Of a stretch of DNA of 64,000 nucleotides, positions 26,836 through 36,922 are shown in pieces. Positions within the stretch are counted from its first letter, which is position 1; each line of letters starts with the position of its first letter. Source of the stretch: Defluviitoga tunisiensis (GTDB taxonomy: Bacteria > Thermotogota > Thermotogae > Petrotogales > Petrotogaceae); the NCBI RefSeq assembly GCF_000953715.1, contig NZ_LN824141.1:1428501-1492500 (forward strand), in the 5' to 3' direction. Under the pieces are notes generated by a model, which saw nothing but the letters and a program-made list of their open reading frames with translations, had not been told where the DNA came from and searched no databases. The position numbers were made by a program, and so were the translations under genes.

Positions 26836-28761
26836 TTACATTTTTCCCCACACTTTGATGTAATTTTCACCTTTTCTTAAACTCATAATAGGGCCTATTG
26901 GATTTTTTTCGTTTTTTTGTTTGTCAAAAAAATCTGTATCTAATATTAGATTTTTTCCATCCGGACTATCAAATTCAGCATCAACGATACGAACTCTCTC
27001 TAAGGTTGATGTTGAATGTATTCTTCCAAATAAATTTTCGAAAATATCTGGTAATTTACAAGAAAGGTAAACTTCTTCTCCTTTGTCGATAATCGAGAGC
27101 TTTGGATCAAAATCTTTTTCTACCAAGTTGCATTTTTCTCTTTCAAAAGGTAGTGCTCCATTAAAGTATGCATTGTTATCAATATAAACTGGTTGTTCTA
27201 CGGATGCAAATATTTCTAAATCACCATTTTTTTCATTGACTTTTTCAATGTATTCTTCTAAAGAAGATGTGTAATTATTATAATGAGAAGTTCCGGTATC
27301 TTCTAATCCTTTCCTTCCTGCAAATATATTGTTATAGAATCTATCATCTCCTCCATACACACATGCGTAGCCAGCAACTTTTGTGCTATGAGGTAAATGA
27401 TACGGGGTAAAACGATTCAGCACTTTTCTGTGTTGCATCTTACCGCCTATTAGATTATTAATATAAGCACCACCTTGTGCCATGTTGTCTATTGAGTATT
27501 CGGAAGCTAAGATATTATGATCAATAACGTATGGACCGTGACTAACTTCTACAAATAAATCACGATTATTTTGATAAAATAAGTTTTTGCTAACTCTTGT
27601 ACCTTGTGCTTGCCAATCTAACCACAATCCCAAAGAACAGTTATGAATACGATTATGATAAATTTGTACATCTATTGCAGCATGTAATTTAATTCCTGCG
27701 ATTTCATGTCCATAAAATTCACGTTTTATACCCACGTTATATATATGATTATTGTAAATTTGACTAAAAACACATCCCAAATGACCTACAATAGCATTTT
27801 GACCACAATCATATATTGTATTATTTCGAATAACGTGAGAACCAATGCTTTCTTTACTCCATCCTTTATGTTCGGCTGAAAAAACTGACTCTAACTGATA
27901 TTGGTAGCCAGGTTTATCTTTTCGAATAGAACGATAAAGATGTCCAGTGGAAGCTTCTTTACCTATACTTATAGCACTGCACTTTGCATCATGAATAATA
28001 TTGTATTCAATGATCCAACCTTTACTCCAATTAGCACCAATCAATCCTGGTTGATCAGCTGTTGGGGGTGCCCAAGGAGTAGCTGCGTGCGCCATTTCAA
28101 AGCCTTTTACAGTGATGTAATCAATACCTGTATCAGTTGGATAGAAACAAGATCTACGTACATTGATTTCAACTAATTCTTCATTTGGATTAGCTCCATG
28201 AAAATTTGCATAAATAAGGGTATTTTCGTTATCAACTTCAGCAAACCAAACATATTTTGTCTGTTCTGGATTCAAAACAGGAACCTTTTTTTGTGTCCAA
28301 TGGTCTATTACTTCTGTTTTTACAGTCGGATTAATTAACTCTTCATAGCTACCAACCTCATAAAAAGACATTCCATTTAAGTATACATCTCCTAAATGTT
28401 TAGTTTCTTCGACTGTAACTAGCCAATCTCCAAATATCTCTTCATTGTAAGGATTAAAATCGCCAAAAAAAGAGTTAGGTAGTTTACATTTCCAAATATT
28501 ACCTTCAACATGTTGCCAGCTTTGAATATGTTCAGATCCTTTGATTACTACTTTTTCACCATCAGCTGCTTGATATATGATTCTTCTTTTATTGCTTAAT
28601 CCTTTATTTTTAGGTTTGACCCATTCACGATATATTCCTTCATGGACGATTACAATATCGCCAGGCATTGCAATAGATGCCGCTTTGTTTATTGTTAAAA
28701 AAGGACTTTGTAGTGTTCCTATATTTTGATCTGAACCAGTTTTAGCTACGTGATATTCCAT
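26836..28761 (-). CDS. Beta-xylosidase, family GH120 (parallel beta-helix)
   Basis: 641 residues, no signal peptide, so intracellular cleavage of xylobiose and longer oligomers. Starts with YHVAKTGSDQNIGTLQSPF and IVHEGIYREW, typical of right-handed beta-helix enzymes. Repeating HVIRNNTIYDCGQNAI, IYNNHIYN and IYHNRIHNCSLGLW coils follow. GH120 catalytic acids are expected in SLGLWLDWQAQG (nucleophile Asp) and DLFVEVSHGPY (acid/base Glu), both present. The family was founded on XylC of Thermoanaerobacterium. ATG at 28761 follows AAAGGAG. It lies 140 bases after the second transporter's last gene and could be co-transcribed with it. Confidence 0.84.
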   Translation of the reverse strand: MEYHVAKTGSDQNIGTLQSPFLTINKAASIAMPGDIVIVHEGIYREWVKPKNKGLSNKRRIIYQAADGEKVVIKGSEHIQSWQHVEGNIWKCKLPNSFFGDFNPYNEEIFGDWLVTVEETKHLGDVYLNGMSFYEVGSYEELINPTVKTEVIDHWTQKKVPVLNPEQTKYVWFAEVDNENTLIYANFHGANPNEELVEINVRRSCFYPTDTGIDYITVKGFEMAHAATPWAPPTADQPGLIGANWSKGWIIEYNIIHDAKCSAISIGKEASTGHLYRSIRKDKPGYQYQLESVFSAEHKGWSKESIGSHVIRNNTIYDCGQNAIVGHLGCVFSQIYNNHIYNVGIKREFYGHEIAGIKLHAAIDVQIYHNRIHNCSLGLWLDWQAQGTRVSKNLFYQNNRDLFVEVSHGPYVIDHNILASEYSIDNMAQGGAYINNLIGGKMQHRKVLNRFTPYHLPHSTKVAGYACVYGGDDRFYNNIFAGRKGLEDTGTSHYNNYTSSLEEYIEKVNEKNGDLEIFASVEQPVYIDNNAYFNGALPFEREKCNLVEKDFDPKLSIIDKGEEVYLSCKLPDIFENLFGRIHSTSTLERVRIVDAEFDSPDGKNLILDTDFFDKQKNEKNPIGPIMSLRKGENYIKVWGKM

Positions 28762-28900
28762 TTTTTAATGTCTCCTTTTTATAGATTATTTAACTAAAAG
28801 TAATTCTGTAGTCTTAAAGATTATTTTTGTTAAAAAATTTATTAACACTGGAAATTCATGTTTTAAAAACAATTAAACAATCTTATTTGATTCTTCTCAC

Positions 28901-29863
28901 TCACTCATACAACCAACAACGAACCATTCTATTCTCAGCTTGTAATTCTGGAGGCATATTATCCTTACACTTATCCATAACGTACGGACATCTACCTGCA
29001 AACTTACAACCTTTTCTCATATACTCTTCAGTCTCTAGTTCTTTTATACTTATTCTTTCAGTCCATTTCTTATTTGGATCAGCTTCCGGAATTGACTCTT
29101 TCAACATCTGTGTGTATGGATGTTTAGGATTCATCAACACTTGTTCTACATCACCCATTTCTATGATATTACCTCTAAACATTATTCCTATCCTATCGCT
29201 TACATAATACGCTGTTGCTAAATCATGCGTTATATACAACACGCTCACATGTCTGTTATCTCTTAACTCTTTAAACAAATTCACTATTGACATCCTTAAC
29301 GATGCATCTACCATCGAAACAGGTTCATCAGCTATTAACAACGATGGCCTTGTTATCAAAGCTCTTGCTATTGATATCCTCTGTAATTGTCCTCCTGAAA
29401 ATTCGTTTGGATATCTTCCCTTTACTTCACTTATATCTAATCCCACTGCTTCTAGCGCTTCTTCTACCATCTTATCTTTCTTACTCATACCGTAATGTTT
29501 CTGTGTATCGTACAAATAACTGTCTACTTTCCTTAACGGATTGAATGTTTCAAACGGATTTTGAAATATTGATTGTACCTCTTTCATGAACCCTTTCTTT
29601 TCTTTCCATTTCTTTAAATTTGCTACATCTTTCCCTTTGTAATATACATTACCTTCACTTGGTTCTAGAAACCCTAACAACATCTTTGAAACTGTTGATT
29701 TACCGCAACCACTTTCTCCTGCTAATGTGAAAATTTCATTCTTTTTAACGTGAAAGTTCACATCATCTACCGCTACCAATTTACTCCTTGCAAACCCACC
29801 ACCTACTACAAAGATTTTCTGTAACTTTTCTGTCCTTATGAGTTCTTCTGTTGAGTTAGTCAT
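28901..29863 (-). CDS. Second xylo-oligosaccharide ABC transporter, ATPase (OppF-like)
   Basis: 320 residues. Walker [10 protein letters not shown] near 54-62, signature FSGGQLQRI, Walker B LLIADEPVSMVD, C-terminal Cys motif GCKFAGRCPYVMDKC. Overlaps the preceding ATPase gene by eight bases, so translation is coupled. Last transporter gene of the unit that starts with the GH3 xylosidase, an arrangement like Thermotoga TM0071-TM0076. Confidence 0.9.
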   Translation of the reverse strand: MTNSTEELIRTEKLQKIFVVGGGFARSKLVAVDDVNFHVKKNEIFTLAGESGCGKSTVSKMLLGFLEPSEGNVYYKGKDVANLKKWKEKKGFMKEVQSIFQNPFETFNPLRKVDSYLYDTQKHYGMSKKDKMVEEALEAVGLDISEVKGRYPNEFSGGQLQRISIARALITRPSLLIADEPVSMVDASLRMSIVNLFKELRDNRHVSVLYITHDLATAYYVSDRIGIMFRGNIIEMGDVEQVLMNPKHPYTQMLKESIPEADPNKKWTERISIKELETEEYMRKGCKFAGRCPYVMDKCKDNMPPELQAENRMVRCWLYE

Positions 29864-30857
29864 TTTGTATCCGCTCCTTTGAATTCAAAAAACAAGACAC
29901 CTTGTGTGATGGTTTTGTTTCTACTAATGCTGGTCTTTCATTCTTACATATGTCCATTACATACGGACACCTTGGATGAAACGGACATCCTTGCGGTAAA
30001 TTTGCTAGTGAGGGTGGTGAACCTGGTGCACTCACCTTGTAACTTTTGTCTCCCATCTTTGGAAGTGATCCTATCAAAAACTTTGTGTATGGATGTAGTG
30101 GGTTTTCAAATAATTCTTCTGTATCTGCTTCTTCTACAAACACACCTGCATACATTATCAACATCCTATCTGCTATGTTTGCATGTACTGCCATATCGTG
30201 AGTTACTAATATTATTGTATTTTTCTGTAAGCTTTGTATATCCTTGAGAAGTTGTATTACTGCCCTTTGAGCTACTACATCTAACGCTGTTGTTGGTTCG
30301 TCTGCTAATATTATTCTCGGATTTAATATTGTTGCTAACGCTATTGTTACCCTTTGTCTCATACCCCCAGATAATTGGTGAGGATACGATTTTAACACCC
30401 TCATTGGTAGGCCTAACGCATTCAAGTGTTTTCTTAAAGGTTCTTCAAAATCTTTTTGATCATCCTTTATCTTTTTATGTGCTGTTACAAAATCTTTGAA
30501 CGATTCTTTAACTCGAATTATTGGATTTAATGCACTCATCGATCCTTGAGGTATATAGGAGATATATTCCCACCTTAACTTTCTGTATTCTTCTTGGCTC
30601 AGTTTCGTTATATCAACATATTTGCCATTGACTAGATAGTATATCGTTCCACCTACTATCCTCAGTGGTGGTTCTGCCAATCCACATACTGTTTTTAGAA
30701 AAGTGCTTTTTCCACATCCGCTTTCTCCTGCAACCCCATATATTTTGTCCTCTTCTATGTCTATACTCACATCGTTTACAGCTTTAACTTCTTTCTTTTC
30801 TGTTGGTGTTTCAAATATATAGTATGATTTTAAATTTTCTGTTTTTAGTATATTCAA
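29856..30857 (-). CDS. Second xylo-oligosaccharide ABC transporter, ATPase (OppD-like)
   Basis: About 333 residues. Walker [10 protein letters not shown] near 50, signature LSGGMRQRV, Walker [16 protein letters not shown]-terminal GCPFHPRCPYVMDIC. The start is uncertain among GTG 30866, TTG 30860 and TTG 30857. The AAAGGAG site runs into the GTG, so a TTG, probably 30857 at eight bases' spacing, is favoured. Partners with the OppF-like ATPase downstream. Confidence 0.88.
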   Translation of the reverse strand: MNILKTENLKSYYIFETPTEKKEVKAVNDVSIDIEEDKIYGVAGESGCGKSTFLKTVCGLAEPPLRIVGGTIYYLVNGKYVDITKLSQEEYRKLRWEYISYIPQGSMSALNPIIRVKESFKDFVTAHKKIKDDQKDFEEPLRKHLNALGLPMRVLKSYPHQLSGGMRQRVTIALATILNPRIILADEPTTALDVVAQRAVIQLLKDIQSLQKNTIILVTHDMAVHANIADRMLIMYAGVFVEEADTEELFENPLHPYTKFLIGSLPKMGDKSYKVSAPGSPPSLANLPQGCPFHPRCPYVMDICKNERPALVETKPSHKVSCFLNSKERIQND

Positions 30858-30862
30858 CAATT

Positions 30863-31726
30863 TCACTCCTTTGCCTTACCAATTCTTTGTATTCTAGTTC
30901 GTGGATCAAGATATTCACTCAAACTTGTAGAAAGTAAATATAACGCTACAAACAGGAATACAGAGATAATTACCGGAGTTAGTATCCACCACCAGTATCC
31001 TAGTAGTATTGATTGATAGTTAACCGCCCAATGTATCATGGTACCTATTGTTGGTATTTCTGTGTTTGATAGTCCTAGTATGGCTAGGGTTACTTCCATA
31101 CCCGTTGCCCATATCATGTTGTTAATTAACGTTGCAAATATTATCGGGATTATGAATGGAAAGTATTCTTTTACTACTAGATTGAATGTCTTTGTCCCTG
31201 ATAGTATAGCTGTGTATGTGAATTCCCTTTCTCTTAGACTGAGTATTTGTGACCTTATTACCCTCGCATCCCATGCCCATCCAAATAGACTCAATATGAT
31301 TCCTAACGTTACCATGTTTAAATTTTCTCTAATAACAGATGCTATTAATATAAGTATTGGTAACAGAGGCATAACTACAAAACTGTCATTAATCGACATT
31401 AATACAGTATCTACAGTCCCTCCTTTGTATCCAGAAACTAGTCCAACTATTATTGCAATAACCCTTGATATACCCGATGCTATTAACGCTATTGTCAACG
31501 AGTTTCTTATCGCAAAGGTAGACTGCCAAAATAAGTCTTGACCTTGGGATGTTGTTCCAAATATATGTGGCCAGCTAGGTGGTCTATCTCTAGGTACAAC
31601 ATTCCATCTTAATGGATCGTATGGTGAGAAGAACGAAAGTATCGACATGAATGCAAGTACACATATTACTATAAACGCAAATTTGAATCTTCCATCTTTC
31701 ATAAGTTCTTTGAAAGCTTCCAACAT
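30863..31726 (-). CDS. Second xylo-oligosaccharide ABC transporter, permease (OppC-like)
   Basis: About 287 residues, six hydrophobic segments. FGTTSQGQDLFWQST near residue 55 matches the OppC FGTDxxGRDxxSR motif in altered form; an EAA-type loop occurs at SGTKTFNLVVKEYFPFI. Lacks the long insertion of the other OppC here, so the two systems are not recent duplicates. ATG at 31726 is preferred since the GTG at 31732 is part of the GAGGTG ribosome site. Confidence 0.87.
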   Translation of the reverse strand: MLEAFKELMKDGRFKFAFIVICVLAFMSILSFFSPYDPLRWNVVPRDRPPSWPHIFGTTSQGQDLFWQSTFAIRNSLTIALIASGISRVIAIIVGLVSGYKGGTVDTVLMSINDSFVVMPLLPILILIASVIRENLNMVTLGIILSLFGWAWDARVIRSQILSLREREFTYTAILSGTKTFNLVVKEYFPFIIPIIFATLINNMIWATGMEVTLAILGLSNTEIPTIGTMIHWAVNYQSILLGYWWWILTPVIISVFLFVALYLLSTSLSEYLDPRTRIQRIGKAKE

Positions 31727-31733
31727 TATCACC

Positions 31734-32741
31734 TCATCTATATCTTATTCTAGGATCAAATAGTGGATATATGAGATCAACTAACAACGTAGCACCAGCA
31801 ATACCTATAACTGAGAGTGAAGTGACTCCCATTATTAGGTTGTAGTCTCCTGAGTTGATTGCTCCATATAGTAGTGTTCCTAATCCTGGATATGAGAATA
31901 CTATCTCTGTTATAAGTGCCCCTCCAAATATTTGTCCAAGCGATAAGGCTAGACCAGTTATTTGAGGCAATAACCCATTTTTGATTACATATTTAAAGGC
32001 TATTGTTGATTCTTTTAATCCTCCAGCTTTTGCATACATAACGTAATCTTCAGCAACTATATTTGAGACTATGAGTTTCATTGTCATGAAATTTGCAGCT
32101 ATACCTAAAATGACTAGTGACATAGCTGGTAAGAATGAATGAATTAAAAGATCAGATATAAATGCCCAGTTGAATCCTATACGTCTTCCCACAGAGTATC
32201 CTCCTGCTGAAGGAAATATTGGGATTAGATATGCAAATAGTATTAAAAGTAGTAACGAAAATATGTAATATGGGATAGGTCTTAAAACCATAGATATGTT
32301 GTCTAATGTTTTAGCCCATGCTTTGTTTTTGAAGTATCCTGCAAGTCCTCCAAGTATGTTACCTATAATCCAAGATATGATAGTTGTTGTTATTAGTAAT
32401 CCTGCAGTCCAAGGTAGAGAAATCATTATTAAATCCATTACAGGTGTAGGAAATTGGAATAGTGAAGGACCAAAATCACCTTTTATTAGTCTTCCCCAAA
32501 ACGCAAAGTATTGTTGGAACATACCTCCTTCTAGTCCATATAGTTCTGTGAGGGATTGTCGTAATGCATCTACTGCCGCAGGGTCCATGAAGGCGCCTTG
32601 AGACGTTATTTGACTTATTACTTGCTGTACAGGATCTACAGGAGTGAGTCTAGGTACAAAGAATACTATGGTTATACCTACAAATACAACTACTAAGAAT
32701 TGTACTATTCTAGGAAGTAAGTATCGTTTGATGAATAGCAA
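31734..32741 (-). CDS. Second xylo-oligosaccharide ABC transporter, permease (OppB-like)
   Basis: 335 residues. N-terminal membrane helix (QFLVVVFVGITIVFFVPRL), extracytoplasmic segment, then five more helices with a YAKAGGLKESTIAFKYVIKN EAA loop. TTG start at 32741, eight bases after GGAGGTG. A hairpin at 32768-32783 separates it from the binding-protein gene. Confidence 0.88.
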   Translation of the reverse strand: MLFIKRYLLPRIVQFLVVVFVGITIVFFVPRLTPVDPVQQVISQITSQGAFMDPAAVDALRQSLTELYGLEGGMFQQYFAFWGRLIKGDFGPSLFQFPTPVMDLIMISLPWTAGLLITTTIISWIIGNILGGLAGYFKNKAWAKTLDNISMVLRPIPYYIFSLLLLILFAYLIPIFPSAGGYSVGRRIGFNWAFISDLLIHSFLPAMSLVILGIAANFMTMKLIVSNIVAEDYVMYAKAGGLKESTIAFKYVIKNGLLPQITGLALSLGQIFGGALITEIVFSYPGLGTLLYGAINSGDYNLIMGVTSLSVIGIAGATLLVDLIYPLFDPRIRYR

Positions 32742-32767
32742 GTATTACACCTCCGTTTTGATAATAA

Positions 32768-32783
32768 GCCCCCCGAAGGGGGC
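32768..32783 (-). terminator. Intercistronic hairpin after second binding-protein gene
   Basis: 6-bp G/C stem (GCCCCC/GGGGGC) with a CGAA loop between the binding-protein stop (32803) and the permease start (32741). No T run. Position mirrors the hairpins after the other binding-protein genes. Confidence 0.5.
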
Positions 32784-32802
32784 CGTTGAGATTAATTACT
32801 TA

Positions 32803-34686
32803 TTATTTCCTTCCTGTTGGTTCTAAGTATGGGAGCATGTATTTCAAGTTTGGCCAATGATGATAAGGTTGAGTATAAGGATTTTCGGCGCCAGGATAAT
32901 TGGTCCAGTAGTATTCATCCCATCCAACAACACCAGGGTATCCAAATGTTGGTATTGTAGGCATTTCTTCAATTAGTAACTTTAAGCCTTCCATACCAAG
33001 CTCGAGATTTCTAGGATCATTCCAATCAATTTTTTCCATATTCTCAACTATTTTATCTAACTTTGGATTGGTCCATCTTGAAGTAGGACCATTTTGTACA
33101 GCGTATTCACCAATAGGTTTATAAACCCTTGAATGGAAAGGACTTAAAACTCTGTCCAAATCCGGATGACCTCCCCAAGGTTCAGGTGCTGGCCAATTAG
33201 TTGATACCTCATAGTTTCCAAAGAAAGTTATATCTTGTATTGATTCACTTGTAACTACATTAACATCAATGCCGAAGTTTCTCCATTGCTGTGCAGCAGC
33301 CAAACCATTTCTATTTGAAGGATGAGAAGGAGATGGATGATTAATTATAGTAATCTTCCAAGGAGTACCATCTGGTAGTAACCATTTACCGTTTTTATCT
33401 CTCTTGAACCCATTTCTGATTAATAATTGTTCAGCTACGTCTGGTGCATATTTCCACCACCCAGGTCCAAACATTTCTTTAAGTTCATTGATATCATTTG
33501 GTACAGTGTATCCTCTTTCTCTTGCGTATTGAGCAGCCCTAAGTGTTGCAGAAGGATCGTATGGTTTAAAAGGTTGTCCGTTAACTTCTATATCTAACGT
33601 GAAGTTTTTTAACCATTCTTCCATGGGCTCATAATAAACTTTTAAATAATAAGGAGTTGGAGGTAAGTGTAGCACTCCCATTGGGGCAGCTCCATCAAAA
33701 GCTATCCCTATGTAATCAACTATATCTATTGCCAAAGTTAAAGCCCACCTGACATCTTTTATGTTATAGGGATAAACTTCATTATTTAAAGTCAGTCCTG
33801 TAATACAAGGATCAACATTAACTATCCATGGATATTCTATTCTGTATGCCCTTGTATATGGGTTCCTTTGTGTAAGTGCTCTAAAAGCTTCAATTGTTAG
33901 ATCTGTCATATCTAAATTGTGATTTGCTTGAGCGATTACTTTATTTGAAGTTTCTCCATAATAATAGAAAAGGACATATTTAGGTTTTGGCTCTCCATAC
34001 AACATTCCTGTTGGTGTTCTTTCCCAATCTTCTCTCTTTTCATACAACGTCCAATAACCGGCTTGATCATAATCTTTTAGTACATATGGACCGCTGCTAA
34101 TTGGAGGATTGAAATCAAAGGTAATAGGATCATCGACCTTTTCAAAAACATGTTTTGGGAAAGGTCTCCATCCTCCCCATCTATCAATGAAATTCGCATG
34201 AAACCGTGCGTTGGGTTCCTTTAATTCAAAGACAACAGTGTAATTATCTGTTTTGTAGACTTTTTTTACATTCAAATTGAACGTATCATGGCTACCCATA
34301 GCTGTATATTTCATAGCTGTTTCAATTCCATATACAATGTCATCAGCGGTAATTTCTACTCCATCACTCCAATAGCAACCCTTTCTTAATTTTATTGTCA
34401 TTTGTGTAAAATCTTTGTTATATATTGGCTCTTCTGATGCTAAAGCGTTTATTACTTCTCCTGTAGTAGGGTCAACTATCCATAAAGGTTCTAAAATTAA
34501 TTGTTGAATGCCTCTATCAGGATTACGCCACGCAGACGTAAAAACGTTAAAATTACCCGGAGACCCGGCTCTTCCTGATAATACATCGACAATCAATGTC
34601 TCTTCTCTTGGAATTCCAGCAACTTGGGAAAGTCCTGTTATAAAGAGTAATAAAGCCAATACAATTATACATGCACTTTTTTTCAT
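32803..34686 (-). CDS. Second xylo-oligosaccharide-binding protein (SBP_bac_5)
   Basis: About 627 residues with a signal peptide (MKKSACIIV, hydrophobic core, cleavage after about residue 22). Family-5 segments: MTIKLRKGCYWSDGVEITADDIVYGIE near 105-130 and IKDVRWALTLAIDIVDYI near 305. The ATG at 34686 follows GGAGGTG; an upstream start at 34758 would overlap the GH3 gene and add a charged N-terminus that spoils the signal peptide. Next to a GH3 xylosidase, xylo-oligosaccharide binding is likely; specificity relative to the first system is unknown. Confidence 0.85.
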   Translation of the reverse strand: MKKSACIIVLALLLFITGLSQVAGIPREETLIVDVLSGRAGSPGNFNVFTSAWRNPDRGIQQLILEPLWIVDPTTGEVINALASEEPIYNKDFTQMTIKLRKGCYWSDGVEITADDIVYGIETAMKYTAMGSHDTFNLNVKKVYKTDNYTVVFELKEPNARFHANFIDRWGGWRPFPKHVFEKVDDPITFDFNPPISSGPYVLKDYDQAGYWTLYEKREDWERTPTGMLYGEPKPKYVLFYYYGETSNKVIAQANHNLDMTDLTIEAFRALTQRNPYTRAYRIEYPWIVNVDPCITGLTLNNEVYPYNIKDVRWALTLAIDIVDYIGIAFDGAAPMGVLHLPPTPYYLKVYYEPMEEWLKNFTLDIEVNGQPFKPYDPSATLRAAQYARERGYTVPNDINELKEMFGPGWWKYAPDVAEQLLIRNGFKRDKNGKWLLPDGTPWKITIINHPSPSHPSNRNGLAAAQQWRNFGIDVNVVTSESIQDITFFGNYEVSTNWPAPEPWGGHPDLDRVLSPFHSRVYKPIGEYAVQNGPTSRWTNPKLDKIVENMEKIDWNDPRNLELGMEGLKLLIEEMPTIPTFGYPGVVGWDEYYWTNYPGAENPYTQPYHHWPNLKYMLPYLEPTGRK

Positions 34687-34747
34687 TTTTTCACACCTCC
34701 TGCTTTGTTTTCTTACTTCTTTCCTTACTTTTAAAAAACATACAACT

Positions 34748-36922
34748 TTAATACTCAACTTCTAATACTTTTTCACCTTTCACATTTAAAACTACTGATA
34801 AGACTTCTTTTCCTGTTAGAATTTTGCTTCTTTCATCTGGTTGTTGACCACCTACATATATCTTGAATTCTCCTGGTTCTAATACACACCTCCCCTCTTC
34901 ATTTATTAGCGATAACTGCCTAGGAGTTATTGTAAATTCTATACTTTTACTTTCTTGTGGTTCAAGATATATCCGTTTAAATCCTTTGAGTTCATATTTG
35001 GGTACTTTTACACTACTTTTTATATCTTTTATGTAAAGTTGTACTACTTCTTCTCCTGCTATGTTGCTTATATTTTTTACAGTTATTTTTACTTCAACTT
35101 CTTTTAATTCTTCTATATCTACAACTTGTGGATCTAATTTTAAGCCACTGTATTCAAAGTTTGAATAGCTTAATCCGTAACCAAATGGATAGAGTGGTTC
35201 TTCTTGCATGTATCTGTACGTTCTTCCTTTCATTGAGTAATCGGTAAATGGGGGTAATTGATCTACTGATTTTACAAAGGTTATCGGTAATCTTCCAGCT
35301 GGATTGTATTTTCCAAAGATTACATCAGCTAACGCTGTGCCTCCTTCTTCTCCTGGATACCAGCATTCTACTATTGCTGGTATGTTTTCTTGTGCCCAGT
35401 TTATTGTTATAGGGCTTCCGTTGAATAACGCTAAGATAATTGGTTTTCCTGTTTTGTGTATCTCTTTTAGTAATTGTTCTTGCATTCCTGGTAAGTCAAG
35501 GTTTGGTCTGTCTCCTTTGTAATCAGTGTTTAAATATGCTGCTCCTTCTTCTCCTTCTATCCTTGGAGATATTCCCAAACACATTATTACTACATCTGAT
35601 CTTTCTGCATATGATACGGCTTCTGAAAATCCGTGAGTTGCTGGAGTTCCCCAGTAATTGTCTCTTGTTGATACAAGGTCACATCCTTGTGAATAGTATA
35701 CTTTTACATCTTCTCCTACAGCATTTCTTATTCCTTCTAAAGCAGTTACGTATTTTGAAGGAGTACCATTGTAATTTCCTAACAACACGTCTATATTGTC
35801 TGCATTTGGTCCTATAACAGCTATTGTTTTTATCTTGTCTTTGTCCAAAGGAAGAAGGTTATCTTCATTTTTTAATAACACTATCGTTTTATGTGCCATT
35901 TCTAAGGCTAATTCTCTATGTTCTTCACAATCATTCTTTTCAAAAGGAATTGATGCGTATTTCACTTCTTCATCCGGGTCAAACATGCCTAGCTTAAATC
36001 TTGTTTTGAGTAGCCTTCTTACCGCTGTATTTATTTCTTCTTCTGTTATTAATCCTTTTTCTACAGCTTTTTTTAAACTTTCATACGTTCTTCCACAGTT
36101 TAGATCACATCCTCGTTTTACTGCGATTGCTGCTGCTTCTTCTGCTGTTTCAACAAATTTATGATACTCATATATGTCTTGTATTGCACCACAATCTGAT
36201 ACTACATGTCCTTCAAACTTCCATTCTTTTCTTAATATATCTTCTAAAAGCATTTTACTGGCACATGCCGGTTCACCATTAACACTGTTGTATGCACCCA
36301 TTACTGCTTCTACTTTGCCTTCTTTTACCGCATCTTTGAATGCAGGTAGATAGGTTTCCCTTAAATCTTTCAGGCTTACTTTTGCGTTGAATTGATGTCT
36401 CAACATTTCCGGTCCACTATGAACAGCATAATGTTTGGCACATGCTGCAGTTTTTAAATATTTAGGATCGTCACCTTGCATACCTTTTATAAACGCTGCA
36501 CCAAGTCTGCCAGTTAAATGTGGGTCTTCTCCATACGTTTCTTGGCCTCGTCCCCACCTGGGATCTCTGAATATGTTTATGTTAGGACTCCAGAACGTTA
36601 AACCTTTAAAAATAGTTCTATCGTTCTTTCTAATAAACTCATGATACTTTGCTCTTGCTTCATCTGATATAACTGAGGCTACTTGAAACACCATTTCTTG
36701 ATCAAAAGATGCCCCTATCCCTATGGCTTGTGGAAAAACAGTTGCAATTCCCGCCCTTCCTATCCCATGTAAAGCTTCATTCCACCAGTTGTATGCCGGA
36801 ACGTCTAATCTTTCAATAGCCTTAGAGCTATAAATCATTTGTGATATTTTCTCTTCCAGAGTCATTTTATTCAATAAGTCTTCTACTCTTTCATCGATAG
36901 GTTTGTTGTAATCTTTGTACAT
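34748..36922 (-). CDS. Beta-xylosidase, family GH3
   Basis: 724 residues, no signal peptide. Xylosidase-type GH3: YNWWNEALHGIGRAG near residue 43, NIFRDPRWGRGQETYGEDP near 115, nucleophile Asp in GHVVSDCGAI near residue 242, then the C domain (AVIGPNAD, WYPGEEGG, YPFGYGLSYSNFEY) and a fibronectin-like tail. NWWNEALHG is typical of bacterial and plant xylosidase/arabinosidase GH3 members, unlike the other GH3 at 8297-10624. First gene of the second transporter operon. ATG at 36922 follows GGAGG. Confidence 0.92.
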   Translation of the reverse strand: MYKDYNKPIDERVEDLLNKMTLEEKISQMIYSSKAIERLDVPAYNWWNEALHGIGRAGIATVFPQAIGIGASFDQEMVFQVASVISDEARAKYHEFIRKNDRTIFKGLTFWSPNINIFRDPRWGRGQETYGEDPHLTGRLGAAFIKGMQGDDPKYLKTAACAKHYAVHSGPEMLRHQFNAKVSLKDLRETYLPAFKDAVKEGKVEAVMGAYNSVNGEPACASKMLLEDILRKEWKFEGHVVSDCGAIQDIYEYHKFVETAEEAAAIAVKRGCDLNCGRTYESLKKAVEKGLITEEEINTAVRRLLKTRFKLGMFDPDEEVKYASIPFEKNDCEEHRELALEMAHKTIVLLKNEDNLLPLDKDKIKTIAVIGPNADNIDVLLGNYNGTPSKYVTALEGIRNAVGEDVKVYYSQGCDLVSTRDNYWGTPATHGFSEAVSYAERSDVVIMCLGISPRIEGEEGAAYLNTDYKGDRPNLDLPGMQEQLLKEIHKTGKPIILALFNGSPITINWAQENIPAIVECWYPGEEGGTALADVIFGKYNPAGRLPITFVKSVDQLPPFTDYSMKGRTYRYMQEEPLYPFGYGLSYSNFEYSGLKLDPQVVDIEELKEVEVKITVKNISNIAGEEVVQLYIKDIKSSVKVPKYELKGFKRIYLEPQESKSIEFTITPRQLSLINEEGRCVLEPGEFKIYVGGQQPDERSKILTGKEVLSVVLNVKGEKVLEVEY

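Noticed and set aside
28762-28900. Separate promoter for the GH120 gene
   Set aside because: No convincing -35/-10 pair at 16-18 bases could be found; co-transcription with the upstream transporter genes is equally possible.
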